Below are positions 35,902 through 45,491 of a stretch of 64,000 bases of DNA, one piece after another. The DNA is from Oceanospirillales bacterium (lineage in GTDB: Bacteria > Pseudomonadota > Gammaproteobacteria > Pseudomonadales > Balneatricaceae). The stretch spans positions 35,556 through 99,555 of the forward strand of contig JAAEYW010000014.1 of the NCBI GenBank assembly GCA_018223185.1, given 5' to 3'. A program made the position numbers and the translations under genes. Under the pieces are notes generated by a model. It did no database searches. It saw only the letters and a program-made list of their open reading frames with translations, and had not been told where the DNA came from. The first letter of the stretch is position 1; the number at the start of each line of letters is the position of its first letter.

Positions 35902-36926
35902 CTATTATTGTTTGCCCAAACTGCTCTCGTAAGCATCATGCTGATACCAGTAAGGTCGCTGCAAAAAAACGATTCGTTGTGCGGTGTAAAGCGTGCGATC
36001 ATAAATTTCTGATCAACCTGGATCACAACGATGTTGTTCAGCCAGTGTCTGCCGCTGCCGCCCCAGCGCCAACAAATCCGCAACCAATGGCGGGTACGCC
36101 TGCGCCTCAGACATCCGGAGAGCCCAAGACTCCGAGAAAAATCTGTGTTTCACTCAGCAAAGGCGGCGTGGGTAAAACCACAACTGCAGTGAGCCTGAGC
36201 GCTGGTCTGGCGATGGCAGGATATAAAGTCCTGTTGATTGATACAGATACCCAGGGGCAATCATCGTTCATGCTCGGAAAAAAACCACCGGCAGGTTTAA
36301 CCGAGTTGTTAACCGGAGAGCTGACACCGAAAGAAACCATTTTTGAAGCCAGACCTAACTTATGGTTGCTCAGCGGTGGACGGTCATTAGCGGGTGTCAA
36401 ACGTATTATTGATAAGAAAAGTTTCGGCTCTGAATGGACCTTGTCTGAGGCGCTGGACAGTATCGATAAAGACTATGACTACGTTATTATTGATACCTCT
36501 CCGGGCTGGGATCAGCTGACAGTTAACGTCCTGTTCTATGCCACAGAGGTGCTGACACCAGTCTCTCTTGAAGTAATGTCACTGCATGGTCTGGCCGAGT
36601 TCACCAAGAACCTCCATGCGATAAAAAAGTATAAGGATATCGACCTTACCTATATCCTGCCGACCTTTCTTGATACCCGGGTGGAACAACCGAAAAATAT
36701 CTACCGCAAGCTCCAGAGCTTATACGGCGATAAGGTCTGCACACCGATACGGTATGACGAACAGCTAAGCCGCTCACCTTCTCATGGCGAGACTATTTTT
36801 GAGTTTCTTCCTGATGGCGATGGCGCTGCGGATTATGCCGCACTGGTCAGAACCATTAGCCGAAATAAGATGATACTTCTGGGTGACACTAAAATTCAGG
36901 ATGCAACGGTAGTTCCATCACTATAG
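35898..36926 (+). CDS. ParA/MinD-type ATPase with N-terminal zinc ribbon
   Basis: 342 aa. Residues 1-40 form an MJ0042-type zinc ribbon (C6-x2-C9 and C30-x2-C33). A flexible A/P/T/Q-rich linker follows (about 45-78), then a ParA ATPase with deviant Walker A KGGVGKTT (88-95, signature K88) and DTDTQGQSSFML (Walker A'). VIIDTSPGWDQL is the Walker B region. It is chromosomal but has no parB partner, so it is more likely an orphan positioning ATPase than a plasmid partition protein. The zinc ribbon may bind a partner or DNA. Overlaps the preceding gene by 4 bp. Confidence 0.85.
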   Translation: MTIIVCPNCSRKHHADTSKVAAKKRFVVRCKACDHKFLINLDHNDVVQPVSAAAAPAPTNPQPMAGTPAPQTSGEPKTPRKICVSLSKGGVGKTTTAVSLSAGLAMAGYKVLLIDTDTQGQSSFMLGKKPPAGLTELLTGELTPKETIFEARPNLWLLSGGRSLAGVKRIIDKKSFGSEWTLSEALDSIDKDYDYVIIDTSPGWDQLTVNVLFYATEVLTPVSLEVMSLHGLAEFTKNLHAIKKYKDIDLTYILPTFLDTRVEQPKNIYRKLQSLYGDKVCTPIRYDEQLSRSPSHGETIFEFLPDGDGAADYAALVRTISRNKMILLGDTKIQDATVVPSL

Positions 36927-36972
36927 TGGTAGTTCAATCGCTATAAAGGCACCTTAAAAAAGGCCCCATAAT

Positions 36973-36995
36973 GCGGCGGATCACTGATCCGTCGC
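36973..36995 (+). terminator. hairpin after the ParA gene
   Basis: GCGGCGGATCA-C-TGATCCGTCGC, an almost perfect stem 47 bp after the stop without a T-run. It is followed by a stronger bidirectional terminator. Confidence 0.4.
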
Positions 36996-37010
36996 AAATT
37001 CCGGGCAAAT

Positions 37011-37042
37011 AAAAAAGACAAACATGTGTTTGTCTTTTTTTT
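37011..37042. terminator. bidirectional terminator between parA-like and ycaO genes
   Basis: AAAAAAGACAAACA-TG-TGTTTGTCTTTTTT with flanking A and T runs, placed between convergent genes. Confidence 0.93.
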
Positions 37043-37118
37043 GAGTTTAAACCTCGTGCCTGGCTACCGGACCAGACACGGTTTCAGCAAAAACTAACTG
37101 AAACCGGCCGCACACTGT

Positions 37119-39311
37119 TCAGAGGCTGTTTTGCCTCGCCTGATGCAGTTTCCTATAGCTCTCAATCAGCCGCAGATGCTTGTCCAGACCTTCAAGCTTC
37201 ATACTGGTTTTTGTCAGTCCGCAGAATCTCACCTCTCCGCTGACAGAGCCAACCACATTATTGATGACTTCATCACCGAACATCCGCTGAAGATTAACAA
37301 TAAAATCATCCAGCTGCAGTTCGTCGTCCAGCAGGATCTCCAGCACGGCATTCATCGCCTGATAGAACAGCCCCCGCTCTACCGTATTGTCGTTATACTG
37401 CAGGAAGTCCTGTACGTGCTCCAGGGCCTCCTCATGCTGCTGCAGTGCGAGATAGACCAGAATCTTCAGTTCCAGAATGGTGAGCTGACCCCAAACGGTA
37501 TTCTCATCGAACTCAATGCCGATCAGAGTGCGGATCTCGGAATAGTTATCTTCCTCACTCTCTTCCAGACGCTCCACCAGTTCTGCCAATTGCTCGTCAT
37601 CAAGTGAGTGGATATTGAGAATATCCTCACGGAAGCCGATCGCCTTATTGGTGTTATCCCACACCAGATCTTCAACTGGATAGATCTCTGAATAACCCGG
37701 CACGACAATCCGGCAGGCCGAGGCTTCCAGCCCGGGGACGAAACCGTCAAAGGTTATGACATAAGCCTCTTTATCTAACGCTTCAAGGATAGCCAGCAGG
37801 CTGGCACACTCCTCCTCATTGCTGCCGGAAAAATCCCACTCAACAAAAGGATAATCCTCTTTGTTGCTGAAGAAACGCCAGGAGATAACACCAGTCGAGT
37901 CGATAAAGTGCTCAACAAAGTTGTTAGGCTCAGTCACCGCATGACTGTTAAAGGTAGGCTTTGGCACATCGTTCAATCCCTCAAACGACCGACCCTGCAG
38001 CAACTCTGTAAGACTTCGCTCCAACGCAACTTCAAAACTGGGGTGGGCACCAAACGATGCAAATACACCGCCGGTTCTCGGATTCATCAGCGTGACACAC
38101 ATCACCGGAAACTGACCACCTAACGAAGCATCCTTAACCAGTACAGGAAAACCCTGTTCTTCCAGGCCTTTGATACCAGCCAGAATGGCAGGATATTTTT
38201 CCAGTACAGCTTTCGGGACTTCCGGCAGAACCAGTTCCTGCTCGATAATCTGGCGTTTAACCGCCCGTTCGAAAATCTCAGACAGACACTGCACTTTGGC
38301 TTCGTAAAGATTGTTTCCAGCGCTCATTCCGTTACTGAGGAAGAGGTTTTCCAACAGATTTGAGGGAAAGTAGACTGTCTCGCCATCGGATTGCCGTATA
38401 AATGGCAACGCACAGATACCCCGCTCGTAGTTACCGGAGTTAGTATCAATCAGATTGGAACCGTTCAGTTCTCCATCAGGGTTGTAGATTTCAAGACAAT
38501 AATCATCCAGTAAACCGTCAGGAATTGAGTCATCTTCGGTGAGCGGAAACCACTTTTCATTTGGATAGTGAACGAACTCTGCATTGGCATGCTCTTCACC
38601 GAAATACTGATCGTTATAGAAGAAATTACAGCTCAGGCGCTCGATAAACTCTCCCAACGCGGAACAAAGTGCACTTTCTTTAGTTGAGCCTTTACCATTG
38701 GTAAAGCAGAGTTCCGAAGCCGAATCACGGATATTCAGAGACCACACATTTGGCACGATATTCCGCCAGGAGGTAATCTCAATCTTCATCCCCAGGGCTT
38801 CAAGAATACCTGTCATATTAGCGATGGTTCGCTCCAGCGGCAGATCCTTACCCTCAATCATGGTACGGGTATCATCCGGAGAGATCCCCATCGCCATAAT
38901 AGAGGCATCCGCATCCAGGTTGTCGACCGTTTCGATCTTAAACTCAGGCCCTTCCTGCACAACTTTTTTCACGGTGCAGCGCTCGATTGAACGCAGAATA
39001 CCGATACGGTCTTTTTCCGAAATCGATTCAGGTAACTCTACCCGGATCTGAAATATCTGGTTATAGCGATTTTCGGGGTCGACGATGTTGCTCTGCGACA
39101 GACGGATATCCTCGGTGGGTATATCACGGGCATTACAGTACACCTTTACAAAATATGCTGCACACAGTGCGGAGGACGCGAGAAAGTAATCAAACGGACT
39201 CGGCGCAGAACCGTCGCCTTTATAGCGAATCGGCTGGTCGGCGGTGATGGTAAAATCATCAAACTTCGCCTCAAGCCTGAGGTTATCTAAAAAATTAACT
39301 TTGATTTCCAT
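37119..39311 (-). CDS. OsmC-YcaO fusion protein
   Basis: 730 aa. The N-terminal 140 residues are an OsmC-like domain (GDGSAPSPFDYFLASSALCA with the conserved Cys). From about 160 to 600 runs a YcaO ATP-grasp-like domain with ESALCSALGEFIERLSCNFF and YEAKVQCLSEIFERAVKR. The last 110 residues are helical and TPR-like. YcaO proteins activate amide backbones with ATP; the fused proteobacterial form has been linked to ribosomal protein S12 beta-methylthiolation, but the exact role is open. No natural-product cluster surrounds it. Confidence 0.9.
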   Translation of the reverse strand: MEIKVNFLDNLRLEAKFDDFTITADQPIRYKGDGSAPSPFDYFLASSALCAAYFVKVYCNARDIPTEDIRLSQSNIVDPENRYNQIFQIRVELPESISEKDRIGILRSIERCTVKKVVQEGPEFKIETVDNLDADASIMAMGISPDDTRTMIEGKDLPLERTIANMTGILEALGMKIEITSWRNIVPNVWSLNIRDSASELCFTNGKGSTKESALCSALGEFIERLSCNFFYNDQYFGEEHANAEFVHYPNEKWFPLTEDDSIPDGLLDDYCLEIYNPDGELNGSNLIDTNSGNYERGICALPFIRQSDGETVYFPSNLLENLFLSNGMSAGNNLYEAKVQCLSEIFERAVKRQIIEQELVLPEVPKAVLEKYPAILAGIKGLEEQGFPVLVKDASLGGQFPVMCVTLMNPRTGGVFASFGAHPSFEVALERSLTELLQGRSFEGLNDVPKPTFNSHAVTEPNNFVEHFIDSTGVISWRFFSNKEDYPFVEWDFSGSNEEECASLLAILEALDKEAYVITFDGFVPGLEASACRIVVPGYSEIYPVEDLVWDNTNKAIGFREDILNIHSLDDEQLAELVERLEESEEDNYSEIRTLIGIEFDENTVWGQLTILELKILVYLALQQHEEALEHVQDFLQYNDNTVERGLFYQAMNAVLEILLDDELQLDDFIVNLQRMFGDEVINNVVGSVSGEVRFCGLTKTSMKLEGLDKHLRLIESYRKLHQARQNSL

Positions 39312-40327
39312 TTAAATACTCTTTCCGAAATCGTTTCATGCAAAAATAAGGTATTGGCATAGTCAGAATGCCGACAAAGCAGCTCTGAGAACTGCAGGAT
39401 TTGGCGGGCATTTTAGCATGATCAGTCAAATTAAAACGAAGACAATCTTTAAATCATGCATCTGGACGAATTCAGAAAACACCCGCCTTCACGAACAGGT
39501 ATATCTCAGGCCCCGAGGCGCTTACTAAAACCGTCAGCAGAGTACATAGCCGCGCTACCGTAGTTGAATATGAAGACGCCCCCTCCTGCCCTGTGAAGAC
39601 CTGACTAAAATGCTACGTCACAGATGCCTGCTTTGCTACGAACCATCCACACTATGCCGACAATCGATTCAGGATTGCTGCAGCTATAATCGAAAAGCAC
39701 ACTCCTGATCAGAGCTTACTACACTAATTTGAAAGATCTCTTTAAAAACCAGCCATCCAAAGCTGAGGGCTGAGACGTAGATTCGCCTGAGTAACGCTGA
39801 TCACTCAGCTATTTTGAGCGTTTGATATACGAGCGCGCATAACTCATTATTGTTACTTTACAGCGCTAATACGCTACATTAGCAATACCGTATACCCTGC
39901 AGATGCGCTCAAAAGTGGCTGCCTCGGTTTAACACAAGCACTTAAGAAAAGAACTTAAGAAAAAAACTTAAGAAAAGAATTTAACAATCTATTTTCGTGC
40001 AACATTCATCAGACATATTCCATATACTCCCGAAAATAAAATATAAAAAACCAACTGATGATTACAATAAAGTTCTCTAGAATCCACAAACAACATACCT
40101 TGTCTCTATATCGTTCATTAATCTTTCAAGCTGTTGAGTTAAAAATAAAAAAATCACTCTATTTAACGCCTCTGTTAATCCCTCATTTTTCGAGATAGGT
40201 GTTGACACAAACTGACAACTGGTTAAGAATTTGTTATATGATAATGAAATCGTCACTCTAAAATAAGCCATAAAAGGAATTATGCCCCTTAGCAACTCTG
40301 AGAGAAAATCTCATCCGGACACAATAA
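39312..40327. other. 1-kb gene-poor interval with CTTAAG repeats
   Basis: No convincing gene; a minus-strand ORF at 40077-40295 is AT-rich, lacks a ribosome site and has no family. At 39940-39984 the motif ACTTAAGAAAAGA is repeated three times with small changes, then AATTTAAC. Near 40205-40250 TTGACACAAACTGACAAC and TATATGATAAT give possible promoter elements for the receiver gene at 40328. Confidence 0.4.
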
Positions 40328-40729
40328 ATGCCTCAAAAAACGAATAAAATCATAATTCTGGATGACGATCTTAACATGCTTAACAGCCTGAAGCGTAAAT
40401 TCATCATTGAGAAGTGCAACTACGACGTGATGACATTTACGAGTGCAAAACAAGCGATACAAGAATTATCAAATGAAGACTGTTTTGCTTTCATCACCGA
40501 CATTATGATGCCTGACATTACCGGTGATTATGTCATCGCCCACATCAAGAAGACAAACCCACAGCAGCCCTGCATCGTGATTACCGGACTGGCTACCAGA
40601 GAAAAAATCAGCCGGATAGTTAAATCAGGAAACACGGTTGATATTATTTCAAAGCCAATCAACTTTTCCAGATTATTAAAAGCGCTTAATAAAATTGAAG
40701 TCTATAAAGAAAACGGGTCAGCCCACTAA
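40328..40729 (+). CDS. stand-alone response regulator receiver
   Basis: 133-aa CheY-like REC domain without output domain. Acidic pocket D12-D13-D14, phospho-acceptor D58 in FITDIMMPD, and K in IISKPINF. Its end overlaps the convergent kinase gene 40718-42106 by 12 bp. It may be a phosphate shuttle or sink for the neighbouring kinases, most of which lack their own receiver. Confidence 0.88.
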   Translation: MPQKTNKIIILDDDLNMLNSLKRKFIIEKCNYDVMTFTSAKQAIQELSNEDCFAFITDIMMPDITGDYVIAHIKKTNPQQPCIVITGLATREKISRIVKSGNTVDIISKPINFSRLLKALNKIEVYKENGSAH

Positions 40730-42106
40730 CTCTAATTCAAACCAGAAAACACTGCCATCGGGAGGGGTACTGTCCACACCAATCATACCATTCATTGCCT
40801 CGACAAGCCGCTTGGTAATCGCAAGGCCAATACCCGTACCTTCTATTCCATCATAAGGCGATTCAAGCCTCTCAAATGGCTGAAACAGAAGCTTCAAGTG
40901 ATGATCCTCAATGCCCTTACCGGTGTCTGCAACACTGATTCTCAATCGGTTTTCATTACAACGTTCAGCAGACAGCACAATTTTACCACCGTCTCTATTA
41001 TACTTTATTGCATTTGATAACAAATTAGATATGACTTGATTCAACCTGACCGGATCAGCCTTAACCAAAGTGTTTTCGGGTAAAGGCTCTATATTAATAT
41101 CAATATCTCTTTTTTCGGCCAGCGGAGTATATTTTGATATCCCTTTATTCAAAAACTCAGACAAACTAACAGCCTCTATATTAACGTCTAACACCCCCGC
41201 TTCTATACGGGACAACTCGAGAACCTCATTAACCAGTGTCAGAAGATGGTCTCCTGCCCCTAAAATCTCATCAACATTTTGACGACTCAACGGGTTCAGG
41301 TCTTCTTCACAACGCAATAACTGACCAAACCCTATTATAATATTTAATGGCGTCCTTAATTCATGACTCATACGGGACAGAAAATCAGTTTTAGCCTTGC
41401 TGGAGCGTTTCGCCTCATGCGTTTTATCACGTAACCTTTTCGCAAATATGACAGATCTTTTTCGCTCGCTGCGGATGTCGATTAATTGACGAAACATTAA
41501 AAAAACCATCACGATAAAGCTTATAAATATAAATGCGACCAACAAAACAAAGTAATTATATAAGTCAGACTGATACTCTCTTCGCTCAACTTTCCTACTT
41601 GCTGCTTTCTCCAGGCTGGACAAAATAAAATCATTTGATAAATTATGAAGCGTCCCAGACAATAATTCTATTTTTTCAATATCCAGTGAATTACCAGAAC
41701 CAAATATAAGACTATCCAGCTTTTTAACAAGCTCATCCATAGTGTCCAATTTTTTATTCAACACAGGAGAGTCAAATATCATTTGACCAAACCCCTGCTT
41801 TTTAAATAAATCAATTCGACTATACAAAATATCAAAATTAAGCTTCAATACATCAATTCTTTTTGTATTATCAGGCTCCAGCTTCAAAAACTCAGTAGCT
41901 ACATTAACGTTATAACTGTCTTTTTCAAGCTGATGAACAGACCATAACAAGTTTTCTTCCACACTCTCGACTGCAGCATCACTTTTATCAGCAATCTTTA
42001 AATACAGAAAAAAAGTCACTACCAAAAGAATTGTTATTAATAATATAAAAAAATGCAGGCGGTACTTCTTAAAAGCTCTCCACTTCATATACACTTTATA
42101 ATCCAT
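40718..42106 (-). CDS. membrane sensor histidine kinase
   Basis: 462 aa from the ATG at 42106 (eight bases after AGGCGG); a GTG three codons upstream is possible. Two membrane segments (about 15-38 and 185-210) enclose a helical periplasmic domain of about 145 aa with no recognised family. A short coiled linker leads to HisKA (MSHELRTPLN, phospho-His) and HATPase (NLLSNAIKYN, DTGKGI, EGTGIGLAITKRL). No receiver domain. Last gene of a four-gene minus-strand operon with the binding protein, kinase and sulfite-oxidase-fold genes. Confidence 0.9.
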   Translation of the reverse strand: MDYKVYMKWRAFKKYRLHFFILLITILLVVTFFLYLKIADKSDAAVESVEENLLWSVHQLEKDSYNVNVATEFLKLEPDNTKRIDVLKLNFDILYSRIDLFKKQGFGQMIFDSPVLNKKLDTMDELVKKLDSLIFGSGNSLDIEKIELLSGTLHNLSNDFILSSLEKAASRKVERREYQSDLYNYFVLLVAFIFISFIVMVFLMFRQLIDIRSERKRSVIFAKRLRDKTHEAKRSSKAKTDFLSRMSHELRTPLNIIIGFGQLLRCEEDLNPLSRQNVDEILGAGDHLLTLVNEVLELSRIEAGVLDVNIEAVSLSEFLNKGISKYTPLAEKRDIDINIEPLPENTLVKADPVRLNQVISNLLSNAIKYNRDGGKIVLSAERCNENRLRISVADTGKGIEDHHLKLLFQPFERLESPYDGIEGTGIGLAITKRLVEAMNGMIGVDSTPPDGSVFWFELELVG

Positions 42107-42127
42107 AAAAAGCACCGCCTCAGAAAA

Positions 42128-42628
42128 CTACTGAACGTCAACTGATGAAATCTGCCACACAGAACGATTATAAACAACCTCTGTACTGAGATTATCATTG
42201 TCATCAAATGGGTAAATAATAAATAGCGGCCCCTTATCTCTGACACGCATATTCTGACCATCCAGCTTCATAGCAAAGATCACATCATCCGCATAAAAAT
42301 CTGCAACTGGCACTGTTGAACTAAAGCCATTAAGTGCAGTCACTTTAAGCGTTTCGCCACTGGCTCCAACTGTTTCTAACAGAGTCTTTCCCAGAGGCCC
42401 TTCAAATACGCCAACCCCAGCGGTCCAGGGGGTACGAGTTCGAGTCATATGCATCCCCAGAGACTCAAGCATCTCTCTATCAAAACGGGCCTCCCCCTCT
42501 GCATTGGTGTTACTGATTTTCCCGGACACCGTGAGAATAACCGCCCCGGTTGGCTGCGAAAGCTCACCTGCTGAGGCCTGGGCTCCTATAAACAAAGCGA
42601 CTAACAATGGAAAAATTTTTTTCATCAT
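42128..42628 (-). CDS. exported protein with sulfite-oxidase-like (molybdopterin-binding) fold
   Basis: 166 aa with a signal peptide (MMKKIFPLLVALFIGAQASA). LTVSGKISNTN, a LESLGMH element, TPWTAGVGVFEGPLG and VRDKGPLFIIYPFDD are hallmarks of the oxidoreductase molybdopterin-binding fold. The usual cofactor-ligating cysteine is not evident, so it probably does not carry Moco and may be a ligand sensor. Two ATGs (42628, 42625) share the ribosome site AGGAGTCC; both fit. It sits between two kinase genes (22 bp to the downstream one), so it is likely a sensory partner. Confidence 0.7.
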   Translation of the reverse strand: MMKKIFPLLVALFIGAQASAGELSQPTGAVILTVSGKISNTNAEGEARFDREMLESLGMHMTRTRTPWTAGVGVFEGPLGKTLLETVGASGETLKVTALNGFSSTVPVADFYADDVIFAMKLDGQNMRVRDKGPLFIIYPFDDNDNLSTEVVYNRSVWQISSVDVQ

Positions 42629-42760
42629 ATGGACTCCTGATTTGAAATAACAATATATCTTTCCCGGACTCAAAATGCACCTTTTGTGTTGAGTCGAAAA
42701 AAATCGATTAATTAACAACTTACAATCTATACGTACCTTTAGACACTTGCCGTGAAGAGG

Positions 42761-44407
42761 TCATACTCTGTCCTGGGAATCACGAAGCATCTCTATCCAG
42801 AATTCACTTCCCTGCCCCAATTCACTGCGCACGCCTATTCGGCCTCCCATCAACTCAACAAGCCTTTTTGTAATAACAAGTCCAATCCCAGTGCCTTCGA
42901 TTCCATTGATCTCTTGCCCCAACCGGTTAAAACCTATGAAAAGCTGGTCTTTATCCTCATCAGATATACCAATACCGTTGTCACAGACACTCATTCTGAT
43001 CCGGTCATCATCGACCGACTCTGCTTTCAACTCAACAATACCGTCTCCATTACAGTGGTTATACTTGATTGCGTTAGACAACAGATTCAAAATAGCCTGC
43101 TTCAAACGACCTTTATCCGCAACCAGTGTCACTCCGTAAAACGTTTTCCTGTCGATGTTTATTGATATACGTCGTTTTGCTGCCTCGGTATGAACTAACG
43201 CTACACACTCATCCAGCAACAAATCCAGCGGGATAGATTCAGGCTCCAATATAACATTGCCACTATCTATTCTGGAAAGATCAAGCAGTTCATTAATCAG
43301 CGTCAGCAGGTGCTCGCCGGCATTGATAATGTAACCGAGATTTTCTTTCTGACCAGGCCCCAGAGGATTATCTTCATCCAGCTCCATCAACTGACTAAAA
43401 CCAATAATCGCATTAAGCGGAGTACGTAATTCATGGCTCATGGACGACAGGAATTCAGACTTAGCACTGTTCGCTTTATCCGCTTCCTGTCTTGCCTTCT
43501 CGGCATTCAATAACGCCCGCTTCCATTCAGTAATATCTGTTTGTATAGCCACGTACTGAAATATTTTTCCGGCGCCATCGTTAAATGGAACAATCGTCGA
43601 TTTAAACCAGCGATAATCACCATTACGTGTTTTTTCTTTTATATCGCCCTGCCAAACATCCCCTCCCGAGATGGTCTCCCAAAGCTCCCCGAAGCATTGC
43701 TCAGAATACTCACTGGAATTAATTAACTGATGACTGACCCCGATGAGTTCCTCATTGGAATATCCCATAGCCGCACAGAATTTATCATTGGTATACGTAA
43801 TAATACCGTTTGGATCGGTAATGCTCACTATCGCATGCTGATCCAGCGCATATTTCTGCTGATTTAACTCATTTAACTGACGCTCAAACTGTAATTGATG
43901 CCGGGCAATTTTTTTTGCTATGAATATAACCAGGATTAAAATGGCTGACATTGCTGCACCAAACGTCATAGCAGCCAATAACAATGCTTTCCGCTCAGAC
44001 TTTAAAACGTCATCAGTCGAAAAATAAGCGTCTACATGGCCAATCAAAACACCGTCATCCATGATCGGGCGTTGCTCAAAGTGCAGATTTTTTTGCTCAG
44101 AGGGTATGTTTTCACCGAATACTTTCTCAGAATACAGATCGTGTATCGTTAGACTGACAACCGGTTTTACCGCAGAAGCATCCTGCTGAAGCTGCTGCAA
44201 CAGCGACCAGTCAAAAGACAGAATAAGCTGACGACTCTGATGACTGATAGTCCCTAAAAATGCATCCGTCTGCTGCTCAAAACTACTGTGTAAAACCTCC
44301 TCCTGTTGTTTATAAAGACTATACGTCGTAATTCCAACGGTCAGCATCAGTATCAGAAGAATATAGACACTCCACCTGCCTGACCGCTCTGCAACTATAT
44401 TTCTCAC
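42761..44407 (-). CDS. PAS-containing membrane sensor histidine kinase
   Basis: 548 aa from a GTG at 44407 (behind GAGGTATAAC). Membrane segments at about 12-30 and 140-160 flank a periplasmic domain. One PAS domain with PAC follows (SITDPNGIITYTNDKFCAAMGY ... WFKSTIVPFND), then HisKA (SSMSHELRTPLNA) and HATPase (NLLSNAIKYNHCNG, GIEGTGIGLVITKRL). No receiver. It starts just after the stop of the PstS-like gene, so a periplasmic ligand-binding protein probably feeds this kinase. Confidence 0.92.
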   Translation of the reverse strand: MRNIVAERSGRWSVYILLILMLTVGITTYSLYKQQEEVLHSSFEQQTDAFLGTISHQSRQLILSFDWSLLQQLQQDASAVKPVVSLTIHDLYSEKVFGENIPSEQKNLHFEQRPIMDDGVLIGHVDAYFSTDDVLKSERKALLLAAMTFGAAMSAILILVIFIAKKIARHQLQFERQLNELNQQKYALDQHAIVSITDPNGIITYTNDKFCAAMGYSNEELIGVSHQLINSSEYSEQCFGELWETISGGDVWQGDIKEKTRNGDYRWFKSTIVPFNDGAGKIFQYVAIQTDITEWKRALLNAEKARQEADKANSAKSEFLSSMSHELRTPLNAIIGFSQLMELDEDNPLGPGQKENLGYIINAGEHLLTLINELLDLSRIDSGNVILEPESIPLDLLLDECVALVHTEAAKRRISINIDRKTFYGVTLVADKGRLKQAILNLLSNAIKYNHCNGDGIVELKAESVDDDRIRMSVCDNGIGISDEDKDQLFIGFNRLGQEINGIEGTGIGLVITKRLVELMGGRIGVRSELGQGSEFWIEMLRDSQDRV

Positions 44408-44415
44408 GTTATACC

Positions 44416-45240
44416 TCAACGACAGTCACGGTCAGCTGCCTGTTGTTTATCGGGTTTCATTCCAGTTGTCACAACTGAATATCCGAGTTCCTCAACCCTC
44501 TCATGCCAATGCTCTGTTTTTGCAAAGTCTACAGCAGCCCTGACCAGAGGATGGTCCCGATTAGCCACATCATATACCAGTCCCATAGGCAGTAAGGGAT
44601 TTTCACCTTCAACCTCGACTCTTAACGACTTATCAAAATTAAGCAGCGGCCCATAGGCAATGGCATACCGTCCTACCGATGATTGCAGCAGATTAGCAAC
44701 GGCATGATCTCGCTTAAGGGTTAAATCATATTGGGCATTCTTCAGGAAGGGGTACGATAATTTCAGTACAGACAATGATGCCTCTGCAGGCTCTCTGCCG
44801 GTAATGTAAATTGGCTGATCAGGCCCGCCCAACTCGGCCCATGAGCGAGTCTGACGACAATAAACTGATCTGACCTGCTCTGCGGTCATTTCATTCAGGC
44901 CAACCTCTGAACCAACAACAAAACCAACGGGGATACTGGCAAGAAACAGATCTTCCTTCCCTCTGCTCAACTCCTCAGTCGATAAAGGGCGCCCTGTCCG
45001 GCCAAAAAGAAACACACCGGAAGCGTTTATACCACCAGCGTGCTTAGTTGAACGCTCTTCAACGTTGAAGGTGTAACCTGCTGCTGGTTCCAGCAATGCC
45101 AGTTCTTCAAAAAACACCTTCGCAATCTGCGTTGATGGTCCGGCCCCTTTGATCTCCTGGTTCAACAGGGCATTTGCAGCATTGGCCCCCTCAAGACAGT
45201 AGATCAGTCCAAGGCAAGCCCACACAATACACTTCATCAT
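44416..45240 (-). CDS. PstS-like periplasmic binding protein
   Basis: 274 aa from MMKCIVWACLGLIYC, a signal peptide (cut near GANA; ATG at 45240 or 45237). It begins the mature part with a GAGPSTQIAKVFFEE stretch and carries phosphate-binding-protein-like elements (AEQVRSVYCRQTRSWAELGG resembling the PstS loop). Canonical Pst transporter genes are absent; the neighbour is a kinase, so a sensory role is more likely than uptake. The ligand could be phosphate or another anion. Confidence 0.78.
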   Translation of the reverse strand: MMKCIVWACLGLIYCLEGANAANALLNQEIKGAGPSTQIAKVFFEELALLEPAAGYTFNVEERSTKHAGGINASGVFLFGRTGRPLSTEELSRGKEDLFLASIPVGFVVGSEVGLNEMTAEQVRSVYCRQTRSWAELGGPDQPIYITGREPAEASLSVLKLSYPFLKNAQYDLTLKRDHAVANLLQSSVGRYAIAYGPLLNFDKSLRVEVEGENPLLPMGLVYDVANRDHPLVRAAVDFAKTEHWHERVEELGYSVVTTGMKPDKQQAADRDCR

Positions 45241-45491
45241 CAATCCGCCTACCTCGTCTGCTTTGGTCATCAGTCGTTACTTAATCGAACACAGCCAGCC
45301 TTAAAAATTTGACTCAGGTCAGCCACCATACCAATCTGGGCACATAAAAAATGCGCAAATATGATAAAAATGATAGTATCAACGCATACAATGGCTTGCA
45401 ATCTCATACTATGATAGCTCTACTCAATCTATGGACTAAAGGATACGGTGGGCAGGGAAAAGTCAGTGCCTTCCATCACAGGAATAGTTAT

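Noticed and set aside
35898..36926. ParA gene as a plasmid or chromosome partition locus
   Set aside because: No parB, no parS-like repeats and a PilZ operon context; an orphan positioning ATPase fits better.
40077..40295. 72-codon minus-strand ORF in the 1-kb gap
   Set aside because: AT-rich, no Shine-Dalgarno and no recognisable family.
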